A DNA stretch of 64,000 bases from Mesomycoplasma ovipneumoniae (GTDB lineage Bacteria; Bacillota_I; Bacilli_A; Mycoplasmatales; Metamycoplasmataceae). Shown piece by piece: positions 1-11,269 of the stretch. The first letter of the stretch is position 1. Each line of letters begins with the position of its first letter. The translations under genes were made by a program, and so were the position numbers. The stretch spans positions 950,836 through 1,014,835 of the forward strand of contig NZ_CP124621.1 of the NCBI RefSeq assembly GCF_030012565.1. The letters are read 5' to 3'. The notes under the pieces are model-generated. The model did not search any database and was not told the DNA's origin. It saw only the letters and a program-made list of their open reading frames with translations.

Positions 1-32
1 AAAAATATTTTATTTTAGTAAAGTAAAAATAA

Positions 33-58
33 CAAAAAAGGCGTTTAGAACACCATTT
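33..58 (-). terminator. Rho-independent terminator of rplJ-rplL
   Basis: On the minus strand a 6-bp stem (GGTGTT with AACGCC, one G-U pair, 3-base loop) is followed by a T run. It lies about 30 bases past the rplL stop codon, where the ribosomal protein operon should end. Confidence 0.75.
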
Positions 59-87
59 TTGCTTTTTAAAATTAATTTTTTGAAATA

Positions 88-453
88 TTAATCAATAGAA
101 ACTTCAGCTCCGGCTTCTACTAATTTAGCTTTGTATTCCTCAGCTTCTTCAGGTTTTATTGCTTCTTTTATGACAGAAGGTGCTGCATCAACAAGTTTTT
201 TAGCATCCATCAAACTTAATCCAAGCATATCTTTAATAACTTTTATAACAGCAACTTTTTGTTGTCCGGCTGCTTTTAGAGTTAATTTAACTTCAGATTT
301 TACTTCAGCGGCAGCTTCTGGAGCAGCTGCAACAGCAACAGCAGAAGGATCTACCCCAAATTCTTCTTTAAGAGCGTCAACAAATTCCATTACTTCTTTA
401 ATTGTCATTTCTTTCAATGACTCAATGAATTGTTCTTTAGTAATTTTAGCCAT
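88..453 (-). CDS. rplL: 50S ribosomal protein L7/L12
   Basis: This 121-residue acidic protein is the L7/L12 stalk protein, which recruits translation factors to the ribosome. It has the N-terminal dimerisation helix (starting MAKITKEQFIESL), an Ala/Glu-rich hinge at about residues 38-52 and the conserved C-terminal domain with KVAVIKVIKDMLGLSLMDAK, close to the family consensus (KxxVIKxxRxxTGLGLKEAK). The length is normal. It lies 12 bases downstream of rplJ in the usual rplJ-rplL order and is followed by a terminator. Confidence 0.98.
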   Translation of the reverse strand: MAKITKEQFIESLKEMTIKEVMEFVDALKEEFGVDPSAVAVAAAPEAAAEVKSEVKLTLKAAGQQKVAVIKVIKDMLGLSLMDAKKLVDAAPSVIKEAIKPEEAEEYKAKLVEAGAEVSID

Positions 454-465
454 TTTTTTCCTTTT

Positions 466-963
466 TTATGCAGTTATTTTTTGTTCATCTATTAATAATT
501 TAAGTCCAAAAGCCAATTGTTTCAGTGGGGCTTGAAGAGAAGAAGCAAGCATTGTAATTGCTTCAGTGTAATTTGGAAGTGAAGCAATAGCGGTATTTTC
601 TTGCGGTGTAACAACACTTTTTTCGTAAATCCCACCTTTTAATATTAATAAAGGTTGATCTTTTGCGACTTTTGTAATAATTTTAGCGGGTGCAATTGGA
701 TCTTGTAGACCAAAAGCAAATAAATTTGGACCCACTAATTCTGATTTTAGATTAGAAAAACCGAGTTCATCTGCTGCAATTTTGAAAAGTCGATTTTTAT
801 AAATTCTAGTAAAAACACCTGATTTCTTTAGTTCCTGACGTAAACTTTCTAATTCAGCGACTGAAAGTCCGCGATATTCAGCAATTGCTAAAGAAGAAGA
901 TTTCTCGAGCAAATCTCTAATTTCAGTAATTATTTCTGCCTTTTTTTGGCGAAAAGCGTTCAA
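466..963 (-). CDS. rplJ: 50S ribosomal protein L10 (TTG start)
   Basis: L10 anchors L7/L12 to 23S rRNA at the base of the stalk. The protein has the typical N-terminus ([18 protein letters not shown]) and the IAEYRGLSV motif near residue 30. The frame stays open upstream to an ATG at 1008, but a strong AAGGAG ribosome-binding site at 971-976 sits 7 bases before a TTG at 963. The family N-terminus also begins there, so I choose the TTG start, giving 165 residues. It is co-directional with rplL. Confidence 0.93.
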   Translation of the reverse strand: MNAFRQKKAEIITEIRDLLEKSSSLAIAEYRGLSVAELESLRQELKKSGVFTRIYKNRLFKIAADELGFSNLKSELVGPNLFAFGLQDPIAPAKIITKVAKDQPLLILKGGIYEKSVVTPQENTAIASLPNYTEAITMLASSLQAPLKQLAFGLKLLIDEQKITA

Positions 964-1155
964 ATCTAGACTCCTTTCTGTTTTAGGAGCAATACTTTGA
1001 AAATACATTCAAACAACAAATTAAGTCATTCTGACAGTTATTATCTCTATGTATTGCCTTCAAAATTATACCAGAAAGAAAAAAAATTCAAAATAAATTA
1101 GTAAAAAAAATTAACAATGTGTTTTTTGACTTTAAAACAGTCACTATTTCAAACT

Positions 1156-1203
1156 AATACCAAACACTAAAGCCGCCATAAAAACGTTTTAATGTTTGGT
1201 ATT
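1156..1203 (-). promoter_or_regulatory. Inverted repeat upstream of rplJ
   Basis: AATACCAAACA (1156-1166) is perfectly mirrored by TGTTTGGTATT (1193-1203), with a small palindrome AAAACGTTTT in the loop. It lies about 190 bases upstream of the rplJ start. That is where an autoregulatory L10 leader would sit, but I cannot match the known L10 leader consensus. It could instead be a weak terminator of the gene at 1254-1700, since no T run follows. Confidence 0.4.
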
Positions 1204-1253
1204 GATTTCTTAACGAAGTGTAATTTCTAATTTTTTAAAACTTTTAATTTGAC

Positions 1254-1700
1254 TTATGCTATTTTTGGAGTGGCATTGTCTAGTGATTCCTTTTTGTCGT
1301 TGTGGGCAAGAACCAAAAACATTACCATTGAAAATACATCGAAAAATGGTACGAAAAAGCCAATAATCGCTGTAATTCTAATTACTGTAAGTTTTTGTGA
1401 TTTTGCTGAATTTTGCTCTATATTCACAAAAATTTTGTTAGGAAAACTTACTTTTACGATATAAACAATCGTTAAAACTCGGTTTACAAAAGTAACAAAA
1501 ATTCAAATAAACATAGTTGCTAAAACACCAGAATCAACAACAACTGATTCGCGATTTGTAATTAATTTGCTAAAGGCAGGGATGACAAATAAGAAAAATA
1601 AAGTAACGCCAAATATAAATTTAATAAGACGTGTTGCTAGTGACAAATAAACTAAATTTTTCAAATTGTCCACAGGTTTTCTTGTTTTACTAATTGTCAT
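1254..1700 (-). CDS. Small multi-pass membrane protein of unknown function
   Basis: This 148-residue protein needs one TGA read as Trp at 1503-1505. It has three to four hydrophobic segments (about residues 24-45, 58-85 and 100-140), with basic residues between them and a charged tail, so it should be an integral membrane protein. I do not recognise a family. A TATAAT box on the minus strand at 1711-1716 is only about 10 bases before the ATG and no clear ribosome-binding site is present, which suggests a leaderless transcript. It points the same way as rplJL but is separated from it by the inverted repeat. Confidence 0.7.
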
Positions 1701-1710
1701 AATATAATAA

Positions 1711-1716
1711 ATTATA
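1711..1716 (-). promoter_or_regulatory. -10 box, probable leaderless promoter
   Basis: TATAAT on the minus strand ends about 10 bases before the ATG at 1700. Initiation about 7 bases downstream would place the transcript start within a few bases of the start codon. Confidence 0.5.
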
Positions 1717-1928
1717 GCCTATTCCTGTTTAAAATCTACAAATTTATTTTTAAATTTTAAGTTGCTGGCCTTCTGTAATTTAGACTTTAAAAACATTGTA
1801 AATTTTGAGCCACAAATGTTTGATGGTCCAAATAAAACATAAGATAAAAATTTAAAAAATCTAACTTTTTAAATTTTTTGATATAAAAGTACATTTTTTT
1901 AGTAAATTTCCCTTTATTTTATAAGTAA

Positions 1929-1937
1929 TGCTATAAT
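1929..1937 (+). promoter_or_regulatory. Extended -10 promoter (TGCTATAAT)
   Basis: A TGnTATAAT extended -10 element lies 50 bases upstream of the ATG at 1988, with a GAGGTGG ribosome-binding site at 1973-1979. The rest of 1717-1987 shows no gene. Confidence 0.6.
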
Positions 1938-1987
1938 TAATTGTGTAATCCGCAAAATAAAAACAATTTCCTGAGGTGGTATAGCTT

Positions 1988-2809
1988 ATGTCAAAAAATA
2001 GTAAAAGAAATTTTTGAACTTTTTTCTCCCTTGGAACCTGGCTTTGAATTCAAAGCTCAATTTTAGTTGCTGTCGGTGGGTATTTGGCTTATGTTTATGA
2101 TGTTCAAAGTCAACAACAGTTGTCAAAAATAAGTACATTTCAATTTTGAAATGATAAAAATAATGTCTTAACATTTGAAGGTGAATATCCTCGTTTTTTT
2201 ATAGATAACATCCATAAATTAACTGATGAAGAATTAAAAACAAAAACAGGCTCTAAAGAATCATTGAGTTTCCACGATTTTAGAGATGAGTATGTGTTTG
2301 TTTATGAAAATCATCATAATAAAAATCAACTTTCATTTAAAAAGGAAAAACAGGAAAGTGAAAAAAATAATCAATTACATAACACTCATTTAATTAAAAA
2401 TAAGCAAGATCTTGTTAACCTAATTATACCCAATAAACCTAATAAGCAAAAATTATTCTCAACAACTCATAGACCTCTTATGGGATATCTTGATGAAAAA
2501 GAGATTGATGAACTAGGTAAAACAATTGATTTATCAAACAAAGATGTAATCATTTTGAATAATTATGTTAGTCAACTTTTTGGTTCTTGAGGTGATCGAA
2601 GAGCAAAAGGGCTAAATCTTGTTGATTTTAATTTTAATGAAAATACAAAAACAATAGAATTAAAGTGGAAATTCGAAGACTACCGCAAAAAATCAGCATT
2701 TGCTCAAGCAATTGGTTACTATGATTGGTTTAAAAGTTATGTTCTTCTAATTGATAAAAATAAAATTGATAATCTTGATAGCATAAAGTTTACATCTACC
2801 TTTTCTTAA
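1988..2809 (+). CDS. Membrane-anchored protein of unknown function
   Basis: The 273-residue product requires several TGA-encoded Trp codons. After a short basic N-terminus there is one hydrophobic segment (about residues 10-36, WTFFSLGTWLWIQSSILVAV), so it is probably anchored by its N-terminus with the rest outside the cell. The middle is hydrophilic and rich in Lys, Asn and His (about residues 90-150); the C-terminal part is more ordered. No cysteine lipobox is present. I do not recognise a family. The start is supported by the GAGGTGG site 8 bases upstream. Confidence 0.72.
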
Positions 2810-3143
2810 AATTTTAGATAATTTTTTTAAATCTTCATCTTTTTAACTTGGAGATTTTGGTCAAAAAAGGTCTAATATTTGCAACTTTGCTTCATTAGAT
2901 TTAACTTTTGGTATTGCTTAGTTGAGATATTTTGCTGTTTTATGCTTCGCCTTGATAGCCCCAATTTATTCCAGAAATTTATAATTACAACTACCGATTT
3001 GACCAACAAGATATCTGTTTAATTTAATGAAAATATCCAAATTTTATTCTTGTCCTGGCAGTTCACAGAATCTCACTCAATAAAAAATCGCCATAATATG
3101 ATAAAAATTGACAGTTTTTTTAATGATTTTGCCAAAACTCAAA
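2810..3143. other. Intergenic stretch without recognisable gene
   Basis: This is AT-rich sequence between two convergent genes. I see no open frame worth calling, no strong hairpin plus T run, and no match to the repeated elements elsewhere in the window. Confidence 0.5.
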
Positions 3144-4628
<1,485 letters not shown>

Positions 4629-4629
4629 G

Positions 4630-6135
4630 CTAGCCTTGTGTTTTTTTATATATATTATTAAATTCTTCGAGTGAATTTACTGTTTTTAACTCAACATTTT
4701 TAATATTTATATCGCCAAAATCAATTTTTTCAAACATTAGTAAATTTTTATAATTTAATTTTTCAATGTTTTTTAAGATTTTTGGAAAAATTGATTTGTA
4801 GTTTAAAGAATACAGCGTAATTTTGCCTGAGTTTTTGTCAACTTCTGAATAAAAAACTTCATCAAGAAAAATTTCATCTACATTTTGAGACTTGAGAATG
4901 AATTTATTAAATTTTTCAGGTTCATGAATATTTTTGCCAGGAATAAATAAATTGGAGAGGTGAAATGCTTCTTCTCATTCAAGGTTTTTAGATAAATTTT
5001 TATTATAAATAAATTGTTTTACATCGCCAAAATTTGAAAAAATTTCTGTTTTGGGTTCATTTTTTGAATATTGTTCATTTTTGGACCCGTATAATGTGGT
5101 TATCTTCAAATTATTATGGGCTAAAATTTTCTCTTTTTTGTTCATTACATCTAAAAAAGTCTCAAATTCTGGCGATGTTTTATCTAGCGAGTTATACAAA
5201 TATAAATCCTGAATTTTATTTAATTTTATAGCTGATAATTCGTTTGTTTTTTGAAATTTGTCTTTTGGATAAAATTTAAAATAAACCTCAAATCAATCAT
5301 CTGATTCTGGAATTCCCCTCCTATTTTTACTTACATCTTTATAATTAAAAAGTTTTTCTGGTAGTGAAATAATAAAATTATGATTTTTATAAGTCAAAAA
5401 TTTAATGGGGAACAAATTAGTGGGCAAATAGTTTTGATTTATAAGTAATGGGTTAGCTAATCTTTTCCCGGCAATGTATGTAAAAAATAAATTTTTAGCA
5501 AAAAATTCATTATCGTTTTCGTATTTTAAAAAGGGTTCTTTGAGATCGGATTCTTTGAAAAATTCCTTATACTGATTAAGACCATCGATAATAAAAAATT
5601 TTTTAGTAAATATTTTTTCGTAATCAACAAAACGTCAATTTGCTATTAATTTTTGGAAGTTATCACCTTCAGTAGTAGCTTTGTCATACTCTTTGGAGAA
5701 AAAGGCAGACAATTTATCGAATTCTTTGTCGTTGTAAGTTTTAAAATTGTCACTTTCAAAATATAGATATTTTTTGATTATTTCTTGAATTCTTTCATGG
5801 TCGTTCAAAAAAATCGGCATTCAGTTACTATTTTTAAGCCAAATAGTCTTTTTTTTATCCATACGTACTAAATCACTATAGGAAAAAATGTTAGATTTTA
5901 AAGCTTCAATATCCTTTAAGCTTATAGTGAACAAATTATTATTGGGAGAAATTTTAGATTTTAAATTTTCACTATCGTTTATGTTTATAGTGAATAAATT
6001 ATTTTTTTTAGGGGGTGAAATTTTTGCTTCAAAATTGTTATTTTTATTTTGAAGTGCAAGAATTATAGCTGGAAAAATCCACGGTAAAACAATTAAAGGT
6101 GCTAAAAATAAATATTTTTTCTTATTGAATGACAT
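4630..6135 (-). CDS. Membrane-anchored paralogue of the downstream gene
   Basis: This 501-residue product is read through several TGA Trp codons (for example 5821-5823 and 5635-5637). The chosen start gives MSFNKKKYLFLAPLIVLP, a signal anchor; an earlier in-frame ATG at 6156 is less likely. The first 100 residues hold two imperfect repeats around the motifs NNLFTI and LKSxI. The C-terminal third is homologous to the downstream gene at 3144-4628. The start overlaps the stop of a protease remnant (6122-6124), suggesting translational coupling to a once intact protease gene. Function unknown. Confidence 0.78.
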
Positions 6136-6465
6136 GTGAAACCGCCAAATCATCATCTATCGAATTTTCAAACAAAGAGGATTTATTTTTTTTAACAACT
6201 AACCGATAAATTCCTGTTTTTTCAGCTGTATATCTTATTAATTCTACATTTGATTTTTTTGAATTTCCAGAGTTTAATTTAATGTCTTGCCAAATTTCTC
6301 CCTCTTTTCTTTGTAAAATTAAATTTTAATGACTAAATAATGTATTTTTTTCTTAAGGTGCAAAGAAGCAAAAGAATAAACCGGTTGAGAATAAATATCT
6401 ATATTTTCACTAAAAACTGAACTATGAATGGGGAATAAATTATCTACAATATAAATTATAACAAT
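6122..6465 (-). pseudogene. C-terminal remnant of a probable S8 (subtilisin-like) protease
   Basis: The minus strand encodes a broken C-terminus: a segment ending IYSQPVYSFASLHLKK, a frameshift at a poly(A) run, a TAA, then EGEIWQDIKLNSG and an end containing SSLFENSIDDDLAVSHVIQ. A similar end (SSVFENSVDDKLA) occurs at 14165-14355, again just before a membrane protein or lipoprotein gene. Assignment to S8 proteases rests on my memory of mycoplasma protease C-termini and is moderate; that it is a decayed gene end is clear. Confidence 0.55.
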
Positions 6466-6550
6466 TTTAAATGGCATTTAGCAGAAAAACTAAAATTAAA
6501 ATACAAAATTATAATTTTAATAGAAAAACTTAGATTTATGATAAATAAAT

Positions 6551-6594
6551 ATAAAAACACTTTTACAACAAAAATTTTTGCAAAAGTGTTTTAT
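6551..6594. terminator. Hairpin, possible bidirectional terminator
   Basis: ATAAAAACACTTTT (6551-6564) pairs with AAAAGTGTTTTAT (6582-6594), with A and T runs on both sides. It lies between the helicase/exonuclease module and the protease remnant. The next bases (6602-6665) carry the GAGTTTCCCAGTTTGA... motif that forms the left end of the repeated elements described elsewhere. Confidence 0.6.
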
Positions 6595-6678
6595 TTATAT
6601 CTTGAGTTTCCCAGTTTGAAGCAAAAATTCACTTTTTAGTGAATATAAATACACAAAAATACCGGTAAATCCACCCTA

Positions 6679-7584
6679 TTAATTTAAAGTTAAATTCTTA
6701 TTTTTTCTAGTTTTTATGCTTTTGCTAGTTTTTGCAGTTTTTGTAGTTTTTGTACTTTTGCTAGTTTTTGCAGTTGCTCCACTTTTTGTAGTTTTTTTAC
6801 TTTTTGTACTTTTTGCACTTTTTGCACTTTTTGCAGTTTTTGCACTTTTAAGAGTATTTTTTTTGTTCAAACTTGCTTTTGTCAAATTAATTCTTTTTGG
6901 ACTAGTTGTTTTTTCTTTATTTATATCTGGATTTAGAAATGTTTCAATATCTAAGTCTAATAATTCCATAATTCGTAATTCGTCCATTGCATCAAGTAAG
7001 GCATTATGTGTTTCAACATAACTTTGATCTTTGGTTAACATTCTGTATATATTTTCTGCATTTCATCCTCTTTTTAAATCACCGTTTTTAGTTAGTTCTA
7101 CGTTTAATGGGATATGTTTGTTAAATTGCTTGAAATCGACTTTTTTAGTTTTTTCTGCGTCTAATGGGATATGTTTGTTGAATTGCTTGCTTTTAGCGAA
7201 TATAGAAATATCGTTATGCTCGAATGATTTGTGCAATTCAGGCAAATGTCTAAAATCAAATTTTGTATATGAAAACCAATTTTTTACTTCATAAGATTTC
7301 AAAAAATGAATTAGTTGAGTTATCATTTCTTGGCGTGTTTTAACAACATTAATTTCTTCTCTAAATTCAAGGGGAAGAGGAGCTCAAATATTACGGGCAT
7401 ACATTCCACCTACTTTTAAATTGTTTTCTATTATTCAATATTCTTTATCAAATCATTGAAAATCAGCACTATCAGCAATTACAACTCCAACGGAAAAAAC
7501 TTCATTTTCATAGTTTGTTTCTACATCAATTACAGCAATATTTTTATTCACGTTAGTATTTTTTTGTTTTTTAATTACTTCCAT
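6679..7584 (-). CDS. DnaQ-like 3'-5' exonuclease with Lys/Ser/Thr-rich tail
   Basis: The 301-residue protein has the DEDD exonuclease signature. Motif Exo I is AVIDVETNY (Asp20, Glu22), Exo II includes FDFRHL (Asp110), and Exo III is THNALLDAMDEL (His193, Asp198), so it should be a DEDDh nuclease. Residues 240-296 form a very basic low-complexity tail built from K-S, K-T and A-K units, resembling histone H1-like tails and probably binding nucleic acid. The ATG at 7584 is 14 bases inside the end of the upstream helicase gene and has a GAGG site, so the two are translationally coupled. TGA Trp codons are used. Its exact substrate is unknown. Confidence 0.85.
6720..6860 (-). repeat. Coding 9-base repeat tract of the exonuclease tail
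   Basis: The coding strand contains imperfect 9-base units of the type GCAAAAAGT, giving repeated K-S/T-x tripeptides. Because the unit length is a multiple of three, expansion or contraction would keep the frame. Confidence 0.8.
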
Positions 7585-9454
7585 CCGATTCCTCAAATTC
7601 TCTTTGACTTTTAGGTTTATAAACTCCTTTTGAAATTGTTTGTGCAAGTTTTTCGCTAAATTCTTCACGATTTTTGATTCTAATTTCATGCGTTTCGTTA
7701 TTTCGAATATTCCACAATATGCCTTTTTCCTTTTTTAAGGCTAGCGTATATGAAGCAGTCTGTAAAAAATGAGCAGTTGTTAAATCGCTAACAAATTTAA
7801 GTTCATAAACTATATCATCCTTGATAACATCAGCAATTCCCTCAGCCCTTATTGTAAGATCATCATCACTAAATTCCAACCAGCATTTTTGTTGAATTAT
7901 CTCGTCTTTTTTAAGCACTTTTGATAATCTTTTATGCATTTGATCAACAGCATTATCATCGACAAAATCGGGCTGCGTTTGTTTAATATATCTTTCTTGA
8001 TCTGTTTGCAAATAAACAAGATAGAGTGTTAAATCTTTTATTGAATTTCTTACTTTGATGTAATTTTCATACTCTTTAAACTGTTGTTTTTGTTGTTTTT
8101 CTGAATGGTCATATTTGACTTCAATAAAATGCCTAATTTCTTTATCTATTTGTCAATCGTTAAAATAAGATGCTTCAAGAAAAATACCAACACATGGTGT
8201 AAGATCAATTAATGCATCTTTTGTTTTTACTTTTATTTCGCTTTTATCTTCAGTATTAATTTTTTTTATATCAAGCATTTGCAACATATACTCAATATCT
8301 TCCTCATACTTGTGATCAAACATTGTAGACATTGCAAATGAATCTTCGGATCATTTCTCTAAATATTTAGATTGTTTGATAATTGCCTCATTTAATAGTA
8401 GGTTTGGAAATTCTGGCTTAAAAAAGATAATTTTTTCTTTTCCTCTACTTGCCGCTACACAAAATATGTTTTTTAAAGTTTCATAATTTGTTGTAATTTG
8501 TTGTAAGCGGATTTTTCAATATAGTAAGTCAAAATCAAAAACAACACAAATAGGTTTTTCCAATCCTTTTGAGCTGTCATATGTTGTAAAAATAGCTGAA
8601 TTTTTTTTGGGCGACAAATTTGCATCTTTTTCTCTTATAGAAGCATAAACGGTTTTTTTATTAAAAATATCACTATGATTTTCTTCAAGATAATTCAATA
8701 GTTCTGTCATTTTGCCTGAACGGTAACCCAAACATAAGATATCAGCAGGTTTTTGTGTAGCCAAAAATTCTTGAATTTCTTCCATTTCCATATATTGGAT
8801 TTGACAATTTTCGTTTACTCCGTTAATTGTTTTATCTCAAATTCGACCCAACATATTAGCATGTTCTTTTGGCATTCTAAAGGAAAATGTTAAGCTAATT
8901 TTTTTATATGATCCTAGAAATTTATCAATAAAATCAGTGACATTTAATTTTGTTTTATCGTAAATTTTCTGATTAATATCTCCAACAGCAACAATTTGTA
9001 TATTAGGATTTTTTTTCTTTATTTTTTCCAATAACTGAGATATTTCTTCAGTAATATCTTGGTATTCATCAATTAACAGAACATCATAAGTGCCAGCAGA
9101 AATATTATTTCTTAAAAATATTTTAATTGAATCTGCAGCGGAAGAATTAATGCCTTTTTCTCACAAAAATCGGTATGCAAATCCGTGATAATTTTGTACT
9201 AGAACATTTTTGTTTTTAATCTTGCTTTTAGCTTCAACTTTTAATAGTTTATTGTAAGTTAAGTACAAAATTTTTTTATCAATAGGAAATTTGTCGCAGA
9301 GAACCTGAATCACTGATGTTTTTCCACTTCCAATACAAGCATCAACTAGGATATTTTCTCCTTTTAATGCTAAATTAACAACATTTTGTTGCTCTTCTGT
9401 AAGTTTTTCTGCAATATTTTCAGTTTTTTGTTTTTCTTTTATTTTTCTAGCCAT
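7571..9454 (-). CDS. SF1 (UvrD/Rep-type) helicase fused to PD-(D/E)XK nuclease
   Basis: The continuous 627-residue product crosses several TGA Trp codons. The helicase part has motif I ACIGSGKT (residues 39-46), motif II LLIDEYQD (about 126-133), motif III VAVGDINQ (about 155-162), motif IV-like LTFSFRMP (about 188-195) and motif VI VAASRGKEK near residue 333. The C-terminus carries a RecB/Cas4-like nuclease pattern: Asp542, Glu551-Leu-Lys553, then Gln565 and Tyr569. It overlaps the DnaQ-like exonuclease gene downstream by 14 bases. The layout recalls AddA/RecB enzymes, but is shorter and single-chained. DNA repair or defence is an inference. Confidence 0.85.
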
Positions 9455-9515
9455 AATTCCCTTGGTTATTAAGTCTAATTATAAATAATATCAATTTAAG
9501 TTTTTTTTATAGATT

Positions 9516-9588
9516 AAAACAATAGAAAAAACCTTGTCTAGATTTTTCTATTGTTTTTCATTCTAGGCACCCTATAAATTTTAGGGTG
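9516..9588. terminator. Two tandem hairpins upstream of the helicase gene
   Basis: AAAACAATAGAAAAA (9516-9531) pairs with TTTTTCTATTGTTTT (9543-9558). Next, CACCCTA (9568-9574) pairs with TAGGGTG (9582-9588). Both have T-rich flanks. They may end transcripts from either side or lie in the 5' region of the helicase transcript. Confidence 0.55.
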
Positions 9589-9668
9589 TTTGGAAAAATT
9601 ATCCTAAGTAAATTATAGCATAAATTTTTAACAATTAAAGCTGTGAATAAATGATTTTTATATTATTT

Positions 9669-9860
9669 TTAACTGTTTCAGTCACCAAAAACATCAACTT
9701 TTTATAACTCATCAAAGCCGTTTGGGAAAAGATAAGTTTTAATTCCTTTACCTTTATAAAGTTCTTGCATTGCTTGAAAATATGATTTTTGTTAGTGTTT
9801 TGATCCATAAATTAGGTCATATTTTGGTAAATTATAAGCCCCATAATAACCTTTAAACTC
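9669..9860 (-). pseudogene. Decayed C-terminal fragment of an unrecognised protein
   Basis: One minus-strand frame reads 64 codons with protein-like content (GYYGAYNLPKYDLIYGSK, then FQAMQELYKGKGIKTYLFP) but has two internal TAA codons. It ends at a TAA at 9669. I cannot name the parent family. It abuts a palindromic repeat at 9862-9900. Together with that repeat it accounts for most of the 590-base gap between 9455 and 10046. Confidence 0.5.
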
Positions 9861-9861
9861 T

Positions 9862-9900
9862 GACAAAAAAGCCAACACCTTGCTGTTAACTTTTTTTGTC
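9862..9900. repeat. Palindromic repeat P, copy 1
   Basis: GACAAAAAAGCCAACA and its near mirror TGTTAACTTTTTTTGTC form a long hairpin. Similar 40-base palindromes occur at 24228-24268, 31799-31839 and 32539-32578, all in accessory DNA next to gene fragments. They may be REP-like elements or remnants of IS ends. Confidence 0.75.
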
Positions 9901-10011
9901 CTGGTTTATTTTGACCTGGTTTTTTTAAAAATTTGCTATAAATTTATACACTTTTTGTAAAATTTACGATTTCTATAGTCTTTGAATTTACTTTAAGTTT
10001 TTATTACGCGT

Positions 10012-10017
10012 TATAAT
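10012..10017 (+). promoter_or_regulatory. -10 box of the C5 methyltransferase gene
   Basis: TATAAT lies 30 bases before the ATG at 10047, followed by a weak AAGAAAG ribosome-binding site. I cannot identify a good -35. Confidence 0.5.
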
Positions 10018-10046
10018 ATAAAGTAATTTTTGAAGAAAGATTATTT

Positions 10047-11266
10047 ATGAAAAAAATAACTATTTTTGAAGCTTTTGCTGGTCTAGGATCACAATTGCGT
10101 GCGCTCAAATTGGTAGGAAAAACTCTAAATTTCGAAGTTGAATCATTAGGAATTATTGAGTGATATATTCACGCTATTATTTCTTATCAAATTATTAATT
10201 ATAAAGTCTTACCAGCAGATACAAAAACACCAATAGAAGTAATTATTGATCAACTTTCTTCATTAAGGGTTTCAATAGATAGCAAAAAATTAGTGTCTAA
10301 AAATTATTTTCAAAAAATGAAGGAAGATAAATTGCGTAAAATTTATCCTTATTTTTTAAAAATGCTCAATAACCCCGCCCGTCCTCTCTCTCTCTCTCTC
10401 TCTCTCTCTCCAAGAATAATAAAAATAATTATTATTCTTGATATTCAGATATTAATCAAGTTAATCAAATACCTAAAAATATAGATATTTTTACTTATTC
10501 TTTCCCTTGCCAAGACTTATCGACACAAGGATTACAAAAAGGCCTTAATCCTTCAACAAGAAGCGGACTACTTTGGCAAATTAAAAGAATTTTAGAAAAT
10601 AATTTAGATAATTTACCTAAAGTTTTGTTGATGGAAAATGTAAAAAATTTAGCTAGTCAAAAATTTCGTGCTGAATTTAATAATTGAATTAATTTTTTAA
10701 AAACTTTAGGCTACAAAAGTAAGTGAAAAATTTTAAACTCTACTGATTTTGGGTCATCTCAAAATAGACAAAGAGTTTTCATGGTTTCTTGGTTGACTAA
10801 TAAAAAATTTGAATGACCAAACAAAATAAAACATAACAATAATTTAAAGAAGATTTTAGATTTTACTCATCGACCAAATGAAGAAAATCTAGCTAGCAAA
10901 ATTTTTAAATATCAACTAACAAGCCCTAGAATAACAAACTCAAGTATTAAGAAAAGTCAAATTATTAATTTTACTAAATTTAATTCTGAAAACTATATTT
11001 ATTATCCTGACTTTTTCGGGCCAACACTTACAGCATCAGGGGCTAACTCTAGACTTAAATTTTTGATTAAAGAAAACTACATAAGAGAAATAAATTTTTA
11101 TGAGTCCTTTAAATATATGGGTTTTACAGAACGTGATGCTCATAAAATTTATAAAACAAATTTAGTTCCACCAAAATCTATAATATTTTTAGCTGGTAAT
11201 TCAATATCTATCGAAGTTCTAAAAGCACTATTTGAAAAAATTGTTTTACTTTTAGAAAAGGAGTAA
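10047..11266 (+). CDS. C5-cytosine DNA methyltransferase, frameshifted at (CT)13 (OFF as written)
   Basis: The protein has the ordered C5 methyltransferase motifs: I FEAFAGLGSQLRAL near the N-terminus, IV SFPCQDLS with the catalytic Cys, VI LMENVKNL, VIII FGSSQNRQRVF and X AGNSISIEVL. The frame from the ATG runs through a CT tract and stops at 10484. The rest, from motif IV to the stop at 11266, is in another frame. Losing one CT unit (or gaining two) joins them into about 405 residues. TGA Trp codons occur. The HNH nuclease gene starts 4 bases after the stop. Phase variation is inferred from the tract; a sequencing error in the tract would also explain the shift. Confidence 0.88.
10384..10410 (+). 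repeat. (CT)13 dinucleotide tract, phase-variation switch
   Basis: Thirteen CT units plus one C lie inside the methyltransferase coding region between the motif I and motif IV parts. Dinucleotide slippage changes the reading frame, encoding alternating Ser-Leu in any frame until the shift takes effect. Confidence 0.95.
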
Positions 11267-11269
11267 TAG

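Noticed and set aside
131..535. Plus-strand open frame of 134 codons over rplL
   Set aside because: It is the antisense shadow of rplL; its Ala/Ser/Thr-rich content comes from the Ala-rich hinge.
6716..7021. Plus-strand very hydrophobic frame (LLLVFAVFVVFVLLL)
   Set aside because: It mirrors the Lys/Ser/Thr repeat tail of the exonuclease on the other strand; no start signals.
10383..10411. CT tract and other short tandem repeats as a possible CRISPR array
   Set aside because: No repeat-spacer structure is present and no cas genes are seen.
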